Shown here piece after piece: positions 24,271 through 36,740 of a stretch of 64,000 nucleotides of DNA. This stretch comes from Vicia villosa. Its lineage: Eukaryota; Streptophyta; Magnoliopsida; Fabales; Fabaceae. The position numbers and the translations under genes are program-made. The notes below the pieces were generated by a model. That model did not search any database and was not told where the DNA came from. It saw nothing but the letters and a program-made list of their open reading frames with translations. Each line of letters opens with the position of its first letter. Within the stretch, counting starts at the first letter, position 1. The stretch spans positions 397,265 to 461,264 of the forward strand of contig NW_026705191.1 in assembly GCF_029867415.1 (NCBI RefSeq). The letters are read 5' to 3'.

Positions 24271-24752
24271 ATAATGAAAGACAATTAATATATTAATATA
24301 ATTATAAATTTACAAAGTCTATAATATTATTTTTCCTACTCTAATTCATGGTTGATCTCGCGCCACCCCGTCACCATCATATATGTCACAGAGTGGTGGT
24401 TTCTCGTCGCAGTAGCCTTGTTTTCGTTCTACTTTTATTTTTCGTTCTAAAAACATATTTTTCACTATAGTTTCCTTAGTTCTAAATCGAAAAGTTTCTT
24501 CTAAGACTTGTGTTGTACTGATGTTGTGTCAATTTTTTTTATTAAAAAACGTGATTCTCTTGTATGTAAAAGATTTGAAGGTTTCAAATTACACCTGAAA
24601 ATATAGTGGTTGAAGGCTCTTGAGCTTAGCAAATGTAAATGGTTATTGTTATAAGGGCTTGTGGGTTTATCATATGAAAAAGATCAGTGTTTTTATAAAT
24701 AGTTTTCAAATATCGAATATCACAATTTCCTCTCTGTTGTATTTGGAGCTGT
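24271..24752. other. Intergenic stretch
   Basis: No gene recognised. A 62-codon frame at 24620-24808 runs into the LTR-like sequence and is probably chance. Confidence 0.4.
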
Positions 24753-25985
24753 CATACCCCAAATTTGACCCACTAAGACTTGTCCCTTCTTATTGGCACA
24801 TCATTTAAAATACGTATGTATTAAAATATATATGTATATAAGTGTGATCAAGATTATAAATGCATGTATACTTCAATTCAATCTCTTAGGCTTAGCATCC
24901 ATAAGATGTGAGGTCAGTAGATTTTATTGATTAAATGAGAGTATGCATTAAGTAAAAGTGTGTATTTAATTGGGCTTATTATTCATAAAATATGAGGCCC
25001 AATTTCAAAATTCAAAATTATTTTTAAACTTGGGGTTTATAAACTTCCTTGGTTTATTTACAATATTTTGGATTTTTGTAATTATTTGTTTAAAAATATA
25101 ATAATTTACTTGTAAATCATTTATATTTAAAAAAAAAACAAACAAATATGTGATCGTCTTTCATATGTTTTCAATTGGGTTTTTATTTCAAATAAATAAC
25201 ATAGCACAATTGGTAATGAATAAGGCTTGTAAGTAAGAAGTCACGGTTTCGAATATCATAATTGGATATGGATTATTTCCTTTTATGGATTTTTAACCTA
25301 ATTTCCATATCTATAAAAAGGGTCTTGGCAAACCTAAAAAGGGACATTTTTTCCCACTTTCACTTACATTTTTTTAAAACGCATTTTTTTTCAACTTTTT
25401 GGAGGCCCTACTTTTTTTAATTTTGGCCATTGTTGTCTCGATCTGACAATTGCCCCCTTTTTTTGCCACTTTTTTGCCATACATGGTCTTTGACATTTGG
25501 TTCTCGATTTGACAATGACCCTATCAAAATCTTTTAGGATTTACGCTTTTGGCCATTATTTGGCTAACCTCTTTTGTTTTAATTTTTAATATTATGATTA
25601 TGCTCTTATAATATATAAAGAAAACCATTTTATTAAAAAAGATATTATTTTTTATTGTCGATATATTTTTTTATTTTGACTTTACAAACCCTTGAGTTTC
25701 CTCCTTTTTGGCCAATGATGCTACATGAGGCCTCGTTTTTAAAAATCTAATAGTCAACAATTGTCAAAACCTTTTTATAAAACCTAAAGACTAAATTGGT
25801 CCCCTTGAGTACAAGAGAGACAAATGGTGCCTAACACGTTCCCTTTGCCTAATTAACCTACTTACCCAAAATCTCAATTTTTCTTTAATTTTAAAGTTTT
25901 ACCCTTTTTCCCTTTAAATAAAGGGTAGCGGCTCTGTTTTTATTAAATTTTTTAAGCCGGTTGCCTTTGCCTAACTCTTTTTATA
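24753..25985 (+). repeat. Ogre/Tat-like LTR (forward), right end uncertain
   Basis: It starts tgtcataccccaaatttgac, the same opening as the Ogre-like solo LTR at 43335-46813 read on its sense strand (tgtcatacccttaaatttt). Near its right end gggtagcggctctg parallels gggtggcgactct of that LTR, and cctaacacgttccctttgcc resembles the corresponding region. The exact 3' end and any target duplication were not found. A tRNA-like phrase (tagcacaattggtaa ... cggtttcgaatatc, 25206-25260) lies inside. Confidence 0.6.
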
Positions 25986-25991
25986 AATAGT

Positions 25992-27480
25992 ATGATGAAT
26001 TCAAATACTTATTTTAACAAGAGGATTTTTATGAATATATCTCAATCGTTTGATGGTGAAAGTTTTATTATATGGAAAGCAAGAATGAAAATTTTTATTG
26101 AATCTATTGATATTGATATGTGGGGGTGTGTTTTAGAAGGTCCTTTTGTCCCTACTCATTTTATTAATCATGAAGTGGTGAACAAAACCGAGAAATATGT
26201 GGACCAGAAAAGAAAAGAGAAAAGTGCAACTAGGGTTTAAAACTAAGTGATTAATGTTAAGTGTTTTAAGTACTAAAGAGTACAACTATGTTTATGGCTA
26301 TAACATAGCTAAAATGGGAGACACTCTTGAAATGATCTATCGAGATCAAGAAAGAAAGGATGAACACATTTGTTCGAGAAGTTGGTACACAAAGTGAGAA
26401 TGAAGAAAATCTTAGAAAAAATTCAAAACTGTTGTATCTAACGAATATCTATGATTCAAGAACTCTTAACAGAAGTCTGATTCAACACTTGACTCCAAAG
26501 GTATAAAAGATGTGGATGATCTACAAGATAAATAAAATAAGAAAGACGTCATAAATTGCATCTAAAGAATCATCCAAAAGAATATTCTAAAAATCCATCA
26601 ACATAAAAACCGTATGTAGCATCATATAAAAAATTCTCTCAAAAAACATATGAAGAATATTTGTCATTTGAATCAACCAAAGAATTCGCTAAAGATTAGA
26701 ACCATTATCTGAAGGATCATCCGAAATATCACCCGAAGATTCACATGAAATATCCTCTAAAGAATCAACAAACGGATTTAGATGAAGAGGTAGTTTATTT
26801 CTTTAATACTACTTGCAAAGATGAAGATGATGTAACTACTCTATCTTACAAGTAATTGTTTGATTTAAGCGTTAAATTTAGTAAGAAAAAATGACGAGCT
26901 AGAAAAAATATCTTATCTTAAAGCTCTTGAAAATGAAAATGATTAGATTAGTGATGATACGAATGTGCTTAGAAAACATGCTTTAAAATCAAATAGTTTT
27001 GAAATATGTGACTCATTGAGAAATGAAAATGGAAACTTGTATAAAACTTTGAGTAAATTTTACTAAAATTAAAGATTCTTAAAGAGAATCTTGACATGAT
27101 CTTATCCAATTAAAGAGCTTTGTATAGCAAAATCGATTTAGGTTATAAACTAGATAACAATGCTAAATATTTTATAATCATATATCATGCAAAGAAGAAA
27201 ACAAAATACACTATTTATTAATGTAATTACTGTCTTAAGCTTAGTCATCTTGAACCTTATTGTTTTAAAAAAATGCATGATTTATGATGGTCTAAAGGAT
27301 ACTTCTTCATTGATCCAAGACATCTTAAATCCAATAACACTAAAGAAACCAAAATGATCAAGTACTAGAAGTACAAGCCTGGTTTATTTTTATAGGAATG
27401 TTTTCAAACTTCAAAGGTCAAATATCAAATCAAGAAAAGTTGTGCAAAGCATAAATGCCAAGATCCCTCAGAAAAATAAT
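25992..27480 (+). pseudogene. Decayed copia-type gag (UBN2/zinc knuckle)
   Basis: From 26028 the frame reads MNISQSFDGESFIIWKARMK, then SIDIDMWGCVLEGPFVP, the N-terminal domain of SIRE/Maximus-like copia gag. The frame is lost at 26240. Further along, CNYCLKLSHLEPYCFKKMHD (~27225) is a CCHC knuckle (C-x2-C-x4-H-x4-C) and KGYFFIDPRHLKSN (~27295) matches the sequence that follows it in this family. The middle is unreadable, with many stops. No protease or pol follows. Confidence 0.7.
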
Positions 27481-27885
27481 TTGATGTTCACAGATTTCTT
27501 TAGAAGTAGTCTCAGGAGTAAAGAATTTTTTTTGAAGAAATCTTACAAGGGTGAAAGGAAATCTAAGATTAACACTCGTATCAAACGATTAAGAGAGATA
27601 CAATAGAAAGAGAACTAAGTTCGATTTCTAATAGAACAATGGAAAAATATTTTTTTTTGGAGCAAATAAGAATATATTATTCCAAAAATATTGTTCAATA
27701 CATAAGACAATCTCTCGATCTAGGCTTCCCAATGACTATAAGACACGGACAATCTCTGATAAAACACCTAGGAATCTATCCTATTGCAGTATGCTGTCAA
27801 CTTAGTGTTACATCCAATTTTCCACCTAATGTTTTGAAATTTGAATAATATCTTGCAACAAAATGTCATGTTATTAATTTATGTT
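27481..27885. other. Unassigned stretch after the gag relic
   Basis: No domain recognised. The 69-codon frame at 27639-27848 is not convincing. Confidence 0.4.
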
Positions 27886-28302
27886 CTGTTTGACAAGTTA
27901 TATTTTGAGTTTATAATTTATAGTTTATAGTTTATAAAATCGTATGGTAATAAAGGACCCGTTTGATAATAGTTATTTATCACAGGTTTATGGGTTATTT
28001 TAATCATTTATAGTTTATTTTTTAGACGCTATTTTAAATAGCATTTTAGTTTATAGTTATAACTTATTATTTTTCTTCTATTAATATCCTTATAAATTTT
28101 AATTATTTTAAATATGCATTAAATTATTAATTAAAAAATATCTTTTTATGTCATTTTACATTTTTCAGCTGATTAAACCACTAATTTTAACAAATACTCT
28201 AATTAACTTATCAGCTATTAGTAACCGGCCATCAGTTATAAACTATAAACTATCGGCCATAAGCTAACTTATCACTCAACCGTTAATTTTACCAAACAGA
28301 GA
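27886..28302. mobile_element. MITE with tgtttgacaa/ttaccaaaca ends
   Basis: Ends are tgtttgacaagtt and (inverted) tgtttggtaaaatt. Inner arms share the phrases atagtttataa and acttatcagct on opposite strands. This resembles the common plant MITE with CTGTTTGRYAA termini, probably hAT-related. No clear target duplication seen. Confidence 0.55.
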
Positions 28303-28421
28303 AATCTTTCAAAAAATAAGTAAATATAGTTAAAAAAATTATTTTGTTAAAAAATAAATAATCTAAAATTTAATATAATATAATTTTTTATTTACATATT
28401 TTATTTTAAATATAATAGTTT

Positions 28422-28625
28422 TGTTAGAGTAATAATGCAAATGTGAGTACGTGGAGAAATAGTCTCACATTGAATAAGAATGTGGTGACTTGAAAATATA
28501 TAAATGAGAGAACTCACTCACCTATCATCTTAAGATTTTAGGTGGATAAGTGGTGTGTCTCTCACAAAGTTGCATAATCTCCAACTTTGTATTAATGCAC
28601 TCACTAGTGAATAACTCCCCGAACA
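28422..28625. mobile_element. 204-bp solo LTR of a TRIM-like element
   Basis: The segment begins tgttagagtaataatgc, ends ccccgaaca (TG...CA), and is flanked by agttt on both sides (28417-28421 and 28626-28630). The 5-bp duplication and short length fit a solo LTR left by recombination of a TRIM/SMART retrotransposon. It contains a promoter-like block with tatataaatga at ~28497. Confidence 0.82.
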
Positions 28626-28630
28626 AGTTT

Positions 28631-28657
28631 ATATTATTATTATTATTATTATTATTA
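28631..28657. repeat. (ATT)n microsatellite
   Basis: A short run of ATT triplets adjacent to the solo LTR. Confidence 0.9.
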
Positions 28658-28774
28658 GAATAAAAATTAATTATATACGAGGTAAAATTTATTATGCCAC
28701 TTAATCATGAGAATATCTCAATGCACCCCTTGATACTCTTAGGTATCTCGCGAAATTTCAATTATGCCCCCTGA

Positions 28775-28964
28775 TTCCGTAGATACACATCCGAAAGCAT
28801 ATTTTTTTAAATTAAATTTGGTTTTTTCCGTAGGTACATCTACGGAAGCATTAAAACATAGTGAACATTGGGAAAATTTAAATTAATTCAGTTCAATGAA
28901 CCTTCCGTAGATGTATCTACGGAACGTGTTAAAAATAGAATGTTCCATAGATGTGCCTACAGAA
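28775..28964. repeat. Palindromic words, 3' array of PMD element B
   Basis: Words at 28775-28795, 28826-28847, 28903-28924 and 28943-28964. The core of the third, tccgtagatgtatctacgga, is a perfect 20-base palindrome except at the centre. The others differ at 1-6 positions. They lie in the 3' non-coding part of the PMD relic. Confidence 0.75.
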
Positions 28965-29110
28965 CCTTTTGTTATATTTTCAAATCAACTACATTTCACT
29001 CATAAACTCCAATATTTTTAACAAAAATAGAACATCAAATTATAGTACATCAAAGTAGTACAATTTAAAGGCAATGGAATATAGTACACCAAAAGAATAC
29101 ATCGTATAAA

Positions 29111-29762
29111 TCATCCAAATAGTGTCAAATACATAATTAAAATAAAGTACATAAAAGTAATCAAAATATAGACATCAATAAAATCACGGGCATCACAAAT
29201 GTGTGTGCCAGAGAACATCCTCCTCCTTTCTCTGTCTTTGGCCCTGCCTCTGCGTCCACCATATCGTCTGCTGGCTACTCTTCCTCTACCCTCAAATGTC
29301 CCACCAGTCTTGTCATGATGTCGAAAATACAAAAATGCCCCATCTGCCACCTGAATGATCTCATCCAGTATACGCCTGTGATCAGACCCCTCAAGAAAGA
29401 AACCATCGGCAATGCCTGCCCGCGCCATGTCAACTATCTCACGACAGCGAGGAAGAACATCATCAATGTGGTCCAACAGAGAATTGGATGTGACATCGTG
29501 AAGTACTAAGTGATGTACCTGTCGGTGCAGCTCCAATCTTTCTCTCATTTGGTCGCCCGAGCCTCATTAGGAACCATGTGATGCTCAAATTCTACAAAGA
29601 CCTCATCTATCTACTGACGGGTCATCAGCATAGAAGCTGAGACAAAAGGGTAGTGAGGTATCGTCTCACAGTAGCCGAACTTCCGCATGACGCGTTCTGG
29701 AAGATAACGAACAGTGATGGTCGAACTCGAAGTCAACCATCCATAATATAGGGCAACGTCAT
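29111..29762 (-). pseudogene. PMD relic, C-terminal part (element B)
   Basis: From the high-coordinate side the minus strand reads VALYYGWL, TITVRYLPERVMRKFGYCET (~29730-29670), VFVEFEHHMVPNEA (~29600) and then RERLELHRQVHHLVLHDVTS (29545). It goes on with DHIDDVLPRCREIVDMARAG, which parallels DVLPRCHRIMDLA in element A, and SDHRRILDEIIQ, ending in an Arg/Gly-rich tail. Stops and frame changes occur near 29610 and 29560. The hAT insertion at 29763 cuts it from the rest. Confidence 0.8.
29755..29762. other. 8-bp target-site duplication of hAT, left copy
   Basis: aacgtcat, repeated exactly at 31277-31284 on the other side of the insertion. Confidence 0.92.
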
Positions 29763-30231
29763 CAGGACCGTCTCAAACAATTTAGAGGCCCTATTCTAAT
29801 ATTTAAAATGGATCTCTAATAAAAAAACTCAAAAAAAAAAAATCCTAAGTCAACATTTACAATATTTTTATTTTCAACAAAAAAAAATTATAATTTTTAT
29901 AATAAATTTATCAAGAATTTTTTTAAGATTGAATAAACTCATCAATTTGTTTTACGCTTTTCATATTCTGAATCATACTCTCTAATTTTAGGAGACAATT
30001 TAGGAGGCGTTGAAAAGAAATAGAAAGAAGAAGACAAATTAAAACGTTGAATATTTAGTGATTTGTATCAAATTTGCAAAATCAAGAGACAACATTGAAT
30101 TAAATCAATTAATAAAATTAAGAGATAATCAATAATTAACAAATAAAGTCATAAATTAAAAATTAACAATAAAAGAGAAGAAATAAACAATTAATTTTTT
30201 ATATAAAATAGAGACAATGAGAAATTACGTC

Positions 30232-30391
<160 letters not shown>

Positions 30392-30631
30392 AATTTTCAA
30401 ACTAAGATATCCATAAAAAATAATAAAAATATAATATTAAAAAAGATAAATACAAAAAAATTGAAATTTCATAGAAACACCATAATATTTTTTTCCAAAA
30501 TTGCGCAGCCATCTTAGACATCAAAATTTTAAAAGATATTAATAAAGACTGATTAAAATATAATATATATTAATTAATTGATGAGAAAAGAAACAGTTAA
30601 AATATTTTATGATAAAAAGAAATAAAAGATA

Positions 30632-30870
30632 GGATCATGTTAACGAATGCCCCGGGACACTGGTTAAGCAATTCAAATAAAGAAATTATTCTAGATCAAT
30701 ACATTGAATAAACATAATATTTTTAAAAAAAATTAATTACTTATATTTTCAATGCATTGAATACATTTATTTTAGGTAAAAAAAATTTATCTTTTTAATT
30801 TATTAAACAATGTTCTACTGATCTTATTAATCTCTTAACTAGTGCCCCAGAGCACTCGTTAGCATTATCC
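30632..30870. mobile_element. Stowaway-like MITE nested in the hAT
   Basis: Ends are ggatcatgttaacgaatgcc and, inverted, ggataatgctaacgagtgc, continuing with c(c/t)(c/g)ggg(a/g)cac. TA flanks each side (30630-30631, 30871-30872), consistent with Tc1/mariner-type TA duplication. 239 bp, non-coding. Confidence 0.72.
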
Positions 30871-31276
30871 TAAAAAATATTGATATTTAAATTATCTCAA
30901 TTCACAACCCATATACATATATATAATACACTAATTCAATTCTTTAGAGAAGAATTAATTATATGAACCTCTATTTAGAATTTCTTGAAGAAGATTTGAT
31001 AGAAAAATGATAATAGAATATGTATTAGTTTAGGATTTTGCATAATCGCTAGATTTGATTTTTTTTACAACATATAGTACATATGTTGTCTAGTCAGAAG
31101 TTGTATTGAAGTCAAACTAATTTTGGTTTAATTTAATACGGTATAAAGCTTTATCACTTTCCTTTTTTGGTTTTTAACATCTTTAATTGGACCCAGCTTA
31201 TGAGAATTGTGAGGCCCTTATTTATGTAGAGGCCCTGTGCAGTGGACCAGACTGCACAGGTTTATAACCGGCTCTG

Positions 31277-31341
31277 AACGTCATCCCACGCAACTGTCTC
31301 ACGGTGAGCAGCATCGCAATCGTATTAGATGTCCAGCCATA
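31277..31341 (-). pseudogene. PMD relic, middle fragment (element B)
   Basis: 65 bases of PMD coding sequence trapped between the hAT and the LTR insertion, including the duplicated hAT target site. On the minus strand it encodes the stretch before WDDVALYYGW (RETVAWDD), equivalent to ETIPFDEVALFTGW in element A. Confidence 0.72.
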
Positions 31342-31954
31342 TGTAACGCCTCATATTTTCTATTTATTAATTTAATTAGAATTTAAATTAATTATTTGGA
31401 TTATTTGGCATTTTATTAGATTTAATTGGATTAAATTGAGAAATAGAGCTATTGGCCAAGTGTGGTGTTAGTAAAGAGTGGGTGCTATGTTAGTAGGCCT
31501 TTTACTAAATTAAAATCTATTTTCATAAAAATAAGGAATTGAGGGAAAAAGGAAAATAGATGTGAAAGAGGAGCAGAAGAGTAGAAGAGCTGATACATGA
31601 AAGAGGAAACAGAAGAAGTGGAGGGCTAATCAAGATCTTTTGCTAAGGTAAGGGGGGACTCTCCGATTAACATCTCTTATCGTATTTTAGGTGATAATAT
31701 TGATTGGGAATATTATTTAGGTCAATTGGATTGTATGATTAGGTTTTGGGGTTTTGGGAGATTTAGGTTGCTTTTGTTGAATTGATGTAATTGATGGATT
31801 GATGAATTTTGGTGTTAGATGACCTTTAAAATGTGTTATAATTGTAGTATGTTATGTTAATTGATGACATTTTGGTGTGGGAACTGTTGTGGTGCGATTA
31901 TATTGAGATTGGGAGAGAAAGATGTCAAAAATCGCAGAAAAAATCTGTATAAAC

Positions 31955-32085
31955 GCAGCGTGCGTCGACCTATAGGTTCCCAAAAGACCAGCATGAGTCG
32001 ACTCATGGGTCGACCTGAGCAAACCCGAGGGAGACATAAAATTCTATGCGTCGACCTGCAAAAGTTGTGAATCGACTCACAACAT
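31955..32085. repeat. GC-richer gtcgac word cluster inside LTR
   Basis: Phrases gcgtcgaccta, gagtcgactcatgggtcgac, gcgtcgacctg and gaatcgactcac follow each other within 120 bases of otherwise AT-rich LTR. gagtcgactc is a perfect palindrome. Related words occur at 63540-63810. Confidence 0.6.
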
Positions 32086-33296
32086 ACAAATTTTTAACAA
32101 ATTTTCAGAAGGCCATAACTTCCAAACCGTATGTCCGTTTTTAGTGCCGTTTTGAGTATGAAGACCCTTATGAGATAACTTGTGTGTTTAAATGATGAAA
32201 TGAGGTGTAACTTTCAATTAAATTGAAATCATGAGTTTATTGTTTGATGAATGATGTAGTGTGCTTATATGTGATGAGATGTGTTAATACATGCTATGTT
32301 TTAAACATGATTCGTATGATGATTTGTTTAATTGGGTGATGGAGCTTATGAGATAATTCATGTGATGATATAAGTATGATGCGAATATTTTGTTTGTTTG
32401 ATGGATGATATATTGTTGACATATATGATGAGATGTGACAATATGAGATGTGTTGAATGATGTGAATACATGTATATTTTTATCATTGATTATGATGATG
32501 ATTGGTGTAAATACATGTATGTTCTGTAATGATGGTGATGATGATTGATTGTGATGAATGATGCTGATACATATACATGCTTGATAATAATTATGATGGT
32601 AAGAGATGAGACGATGATATTCATCGGATCGACGATGTTATAAGTATGTTGTATATGTTTGCATTCATTCATAATCATATGTTTGAGGGCTGAATCCGAA
32701 TGATGTTGTAGATTCAGTGAAGGGCATAATTCCCATTGTGTGGAATGTGTGCTGGCAGGGTCGTATCTTGGAGATGTTGGATCGGTCGGTGGGCTATTCC
32801 CATTGATGATGTTTGGTACCACATGCATAGTGTCAGTTTATTCATATGCATGATTTTCATAACATGATTGAATGTGTTTCAGTGTTATGAATTGATGATG
32901 TGTTGGTTGTGTATTTGTTGAATTGTTTGAATATAATACAATTGGGTGATTAATATAACTATGATGTGTTATTATTTATGATGTAATAATATTTGTTAAT
33001 TGCGATGAGACTCACCCTTACATGTTGTCATTTTCAGATTGAGGATAGCGGCTTTTACGACTTGGTGAGGATTAGCTCATGAGTCAGTGTGTTTAGTTTA
33101 GCGTTAGGTGTCATGCTCTGATATTGTAACACTGGGGAACACGTTGTTTTGAGTTTATGTTTATTACTATTTATTTTATTTGAGTTTTGGTGGGATATAG
33201 TTTCTAAAGATGTTGAACTATTCTGTATAACCGATTTCCGCTGTGTTAACATGAGTAGTTATGAATTGTGTTGAATTTCCTCAGTGAATGCATGAC

Positions 33297-34638
33297 TGAC
33301 CGGAAAAATAGCAAGTGTACTATTTTTACCGATGTAGTAATAAGTGGATTAATTTTCCCAAGTATCGAACTCGCGGACTGCGTAGGAATTATACGTTTTA
33401 GAATACTGCAATGGAATAAAAAGTCATCGGGGTATTTGAATTTGATTATTTAATTGAAATAACAGCTTAAGTAAAATAAAGTGCTTAAATGTTTTGACTA
33501 ATGAAAAAGTATGAAACTAGTTAGGATAGATGTATGAATTGCTCTGTAATGAAATAATTACCAATTAACAGATTGACTTTAGAAATTCTCGACTATCGAC
33601 ACCGAACATTGATTTCCCTAATTCCTTAGTGAAAACTTCTTGAGATTAAAACCCTCTTTTAATTCCTTAACAAGATAATTATATCTCAAGATTCTAAAAG
33701 ACATAGCTCGGATAATTTGATCGCTATGCATCAAACCCTTATTCCTAAGTGATTCTTAATTATAGCGTTATGATTAAAAAAGCATTGAGGTCGTTTGTCC
33801 GACAAAACCCCAACCGTAAATCAACACATATATTTTCCAATATATAGAAGCAATAAGAACTTTTAATCATAAACTGAATTTCATAAAGATAATCCGAAAA
33901 TAACGGTAGAGATTATTCATTACATCGCATAATCCAGGGACATCAATCCTAACAAGTAAAAGTTTAGTTACTCATGGCAATTGTTAACATAACAATGATT
34001 AAAGATGAAGACATTACAATTGGTTGACTCGGAATTGATCTTCAATCGCGGATGCTCTTGAAGAGTTCTTCGCCTCAAGCCCTAGTGCTCTCAATCCTCT
34101 TTTCACGTTTGCCGACTATCCAAAAGTGCTTTTTTCCTTCCCAAACGGTGACTAAATAACTCTCAGCAAATATTCTCTTCTGAAAAGTCCATTATGCCCC
34201 TCCTTAAGTGACAAAGTCCAAAGATTTAAAACACAATTTTTTTCTGCGCACACGTCTGACACGACCGTGTCATGGGACACGGGTGGCCGTGTCAGACTTC
34301 TGACTCCATGGTTCCAAGATTTTGCAATATTTTCCTTTAGCAAGTGTGACACGGCCGTGTCACAAGACACGGGTGGCCGTGTCACAACTCTGTCTCGCCA
34401 AAAACCACCTTTCCTTGACTCGAATCGTGCCCTGTTCCTGCAACACTTAAACACTACCAGTACAAGATCAAAAGCAAGATAATAACCAACAAAAACTAGA
34501 AAAGATAACACATCAAACTCAAATATGAAACTAAGCAAAATTAACAAGAACAAGACTAAAATGACTTAAATTACCACCGGATGAAGTGTTTTTCCATTGA
34601 TCAGAACATAGAAACGAGGTGAAATTGGTGGCCGATCA
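33297..34638 (-). mobile_element. 1342-bp solo LTR nested in the larger LTR
   Basis: On the sense (minus) strand it starts tgatcggccaccaatttc and ends gctatttttccggtca. atgac flanks both sides (33292-33296, 34639-34643). The TG...CA ends, 5-bp duplication and absence of coding domains or a second repeat indicate a solo LTR, probably Ty3/gypsy. Sense-strand phrases such as agtacacttgctatttttcc near the 3' end look like known plant gypsy LTR ends, but the lineage is not certain. Confidence 0.82.
34258..34392. repeat. gacacgg...ccgtgtc palindrome pair in tandem
   Basis: gacacgaccgtgtc followed by gacacgggtggccgtgtc (34258-34297) recurs ~92 bases on as gacacggccgtgtc and gacacgggtggccgtgtc (34348-34384). 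Each word is a self-complementary hairpin. They form a GC-rich island in the AT-rich solo LTR. Confidence 0.8.
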
Positions 34639-34747
34639 ATGACATAGACGTATGATGTTTGTTTTTAAATTTAAATTGTGACACCCTTGTTTTCATGTAC
34701 TCTGAATAATTTATTTAATTTCCGCGGGAGTTTAGAAGGGTGTTACA

Positions 34748-36001
34748 CCATACGGTCAAGATAATGCCTGTAAGGATTCGGCACATGGTTCCCTCTGAGG
34801 GGTGAAGGTACTAGCACAAGGCATGGCCTCAGTGTAGCTAGGAACCTCTCCCCAGCCAATGATCATGGGAAAGTGTTGTAATGAACAACTTTGAGAAAAA
34901 GTAAAATGATATAAGATTGTTACCACTAAGAGGGAGTAGATGTCATCCATAGTCCTTGCCTTCCACAGGTATCCCTCTCTGAGTCTATGGTAGATATACG
35001 CCACTGTAGTCACTCTCCAATTTACTCATGGATACGTGCGGTATCCGATAAGTACCTTAGGTAAACGACATATGTGTATGAGGAGCTCGAGTCCACAAAC
35101 AGCTGAGTGCCTAACAAAAATAGGAAGTAATATCTCAACACCTCGCTTCCTTCTTCGTCAGCCTATCGTGACCAAGGAGGGTACCCCTAATAGGTATATA
35201 TAGGAGGCATGTGTTGTCGTCAAGAGTGATAGTAACCTCACCATGAGGCTGATGGAATGACGACGTCTCATGGTGCCACCTCTCCGCAAATGCCATCAGC
35301 ATCCCATTATAAATGGTGGAGTATCCAATCTGACAGAGGTCCTTCAGCCCAGAATCTGTGAGGACATCCGGGAACCACGACTCATCAGGTTGCTGCAGAG
35401 CGGTAATCTTCCGATCGTGGTTGTAAAACTTCAGGGGATGCTTATCTAGAAATTTTCCAAAGAAAACATTGTTAATAATTCCAAAGTTAGAAATAATTAA
35501 TTTTCATTGAGGACAAAAAAGTAATAAATAATAAGTAAGAAATCTTACCTCTTCGTCTCTGACATGTCTGGCTGTATAATCTGCATATCTTGTCAACAAG
35601 GATAAATCAGAAGGACCACCTAGGTAGGCCACAAACGCCTCAACCGCATCTGCCTCCTCGTGAAATGGGTCAATACCATCAGAAGGTGGAACGTGAGATC
35701 CAGCATTGATCGGAGGTGGCACATGAGTGGAAGAAGTGTCCAAGCGATGTCTGCAGGCGGAGGGCTTCTGTGAGGAACCCTCACCATCATCCCGAGGCCC
35801 TCGGAATGAAGTAGTAGATGTGGAAGGCCCCTCTACTGGAACCGATGTACCAGGTACCTCTACTGGAACGGATGTATTAGGTACATCTGCTGGAACGGAT
35901 GATCCATTTGTTACCTGTGACACTACCTCCATCCGTGCACGTCGCACGAAGGCATGCTGTTAAATCCTCCCATGTATAAGTCTGTCTGACAGGTCGGCCA
36001 T
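34748..36001 (-). pseudogene. PMD relic, N-terminal and central part (element B)
   Basis: Likely start ATG at 36001 (MADLSDRLIHGRI), with an early in-frame stop before QHAFVRRARMEVV. A Pro/Ser/Thr/Val-rich repeat follows (VPGTSVPVEGPSTS type, ~35900-35820), then GGPSDLSLLTRYADYTARH (~35600). After a probable intron come TALQQPDESWFPDVLTDSGL (~35390), GMLMAFAERWHHETSSF (~35300) and LDDNTCLLYIPI (~35225). Then come VAYIYHRLREGYLWKARTMD (35010) and GWGEVPSYTEAMPCASTFTP (~34850), which parallels element A (SGGSLAEGYTKDKPCACAYD). A MAIN/MAIL1-like PMD protein would be the intact product. The LTR at 34747 interrupts the reading frame. Confidence 0.8.
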
Positions 36002-36080
36002 AATGTGTGCAATCTATTAAAAATAAAATCGAGTGAGTACAATTTAGTTATAAAAAGAAAAGGAAAAACACAAATTTATC

Positions 36081-36218
36081 TTCGTAGGTACACATACGGA
36101 AACCTTCTGTAGATTTAGCTACGGAAGAACCCAGCATTTTAAAAAACTAGAATGGTTCTGTAGGTGCATCTACAAAACAACCTAACGTTTCATTTATTCT
36201 ATAGATGCACCTACGGAA
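36081..36218. repeat. Palindromic words, 5' array of PMD element B
   Basis: Words at 36081-36102, 36105-36126, 36156-36177 and 36197-36218 (for example ctgtagatttagctacggaa and tctatagatgcacctacgga). They lie upstream of the presumed start codon and belong to the same word family as the array at 28775-28964. Confidence 0.72.
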
Positions 36219-36630
36219 GGTTCTGAAACTTCTAAGACACAACAATGACATTTGTGACTGTTCCAGCCACAATAAAACCCCATTTGTGTGGCTTCATCGT
36301 CTGTTTTACACATCAAAAGATACATATATTGTCTCTAAACTATGTTTCTAAAACTAACTAATGATTTCTACACCTAAAAGTGTATTCAAACTCTATTACG
36401 GGAAATACTCTAAAATAACTCAAAATCTCGAAAACTTACCGATTAAATTGAGTTTTGAAGTTGTTAGAATGTGTTAATCGATAATACACACGTTTACTGC
36501 CGAACTCGAGAGGAAAAAAAACAACTTTGATAGATTTTGATTTTTGAGGTTGAGAGAGTTTGAGAGTGTGAAGAAGAAGAAAAGTGAAGAATGAGGGAGG
36601 AGAAAAGTCTGGCGCGAATATAAGATCAAA

Positions 36631-36730
36631 TACTTCCATATATGCATTGCTGGAAGTCTTCCGTAGATACATCTACAGAACAAATGAAATTTAAAATAGA
36701 AAATATGTGCTTCTGGCAGTACATCTAAAA
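36631..36730. repeat. Outer palindromic words of PMD element B
   Basis: tccgtagatacatctacaga at 36660-36679 is a good copy. cttccatatatgcattgctg (~36632) and ttctggcagtacatctaaaa (36711-36730) are degenerate copies. They mark the probable outer 5' edge of the element. Confidence 0.6.
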
Positions 36731-36740
36731 AAAAGAGGGA

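Larger units (their letters stand above)
31342..34747 (+). mobile_element. ~2.06-kb solo LTR (Tekay-like ends), split by another LTR
   Basis: Starts tgtaacgcctcat and ends agaagggtgttaca, near-inverted TGTAAC...GTTACA ends. ccata flanks both sides (31337-31341 and 34748-34752). Removing the nested 33297-34638 insertion leaves about 2.06 kb with no coding domain and no internal second LTR, so it is read as a solo LTR. Part of it (32500-32840) matches 43110-43330 in inverse orientation, showing a second copy of the family at 42.5-48.0 kb. Assignment to a Tekay/Del-like chromovirus is by terminal pattern only. Confidence 0.78.

Noticed and set aside
32490..32828. 112-codon minus-strand frame with His-rich C-terminus
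   Set aside because: Lies wholly inside an LTR of the 31342-34747 family; a related non-coding segment occurs inverted at 43110-43330.
34152..34553. 133-codon minus-strand frame with hydrophobic start
   Set aside because: Lies inside the 1342-bp solo LTR and spans the gacacgg palindromes; no domain.
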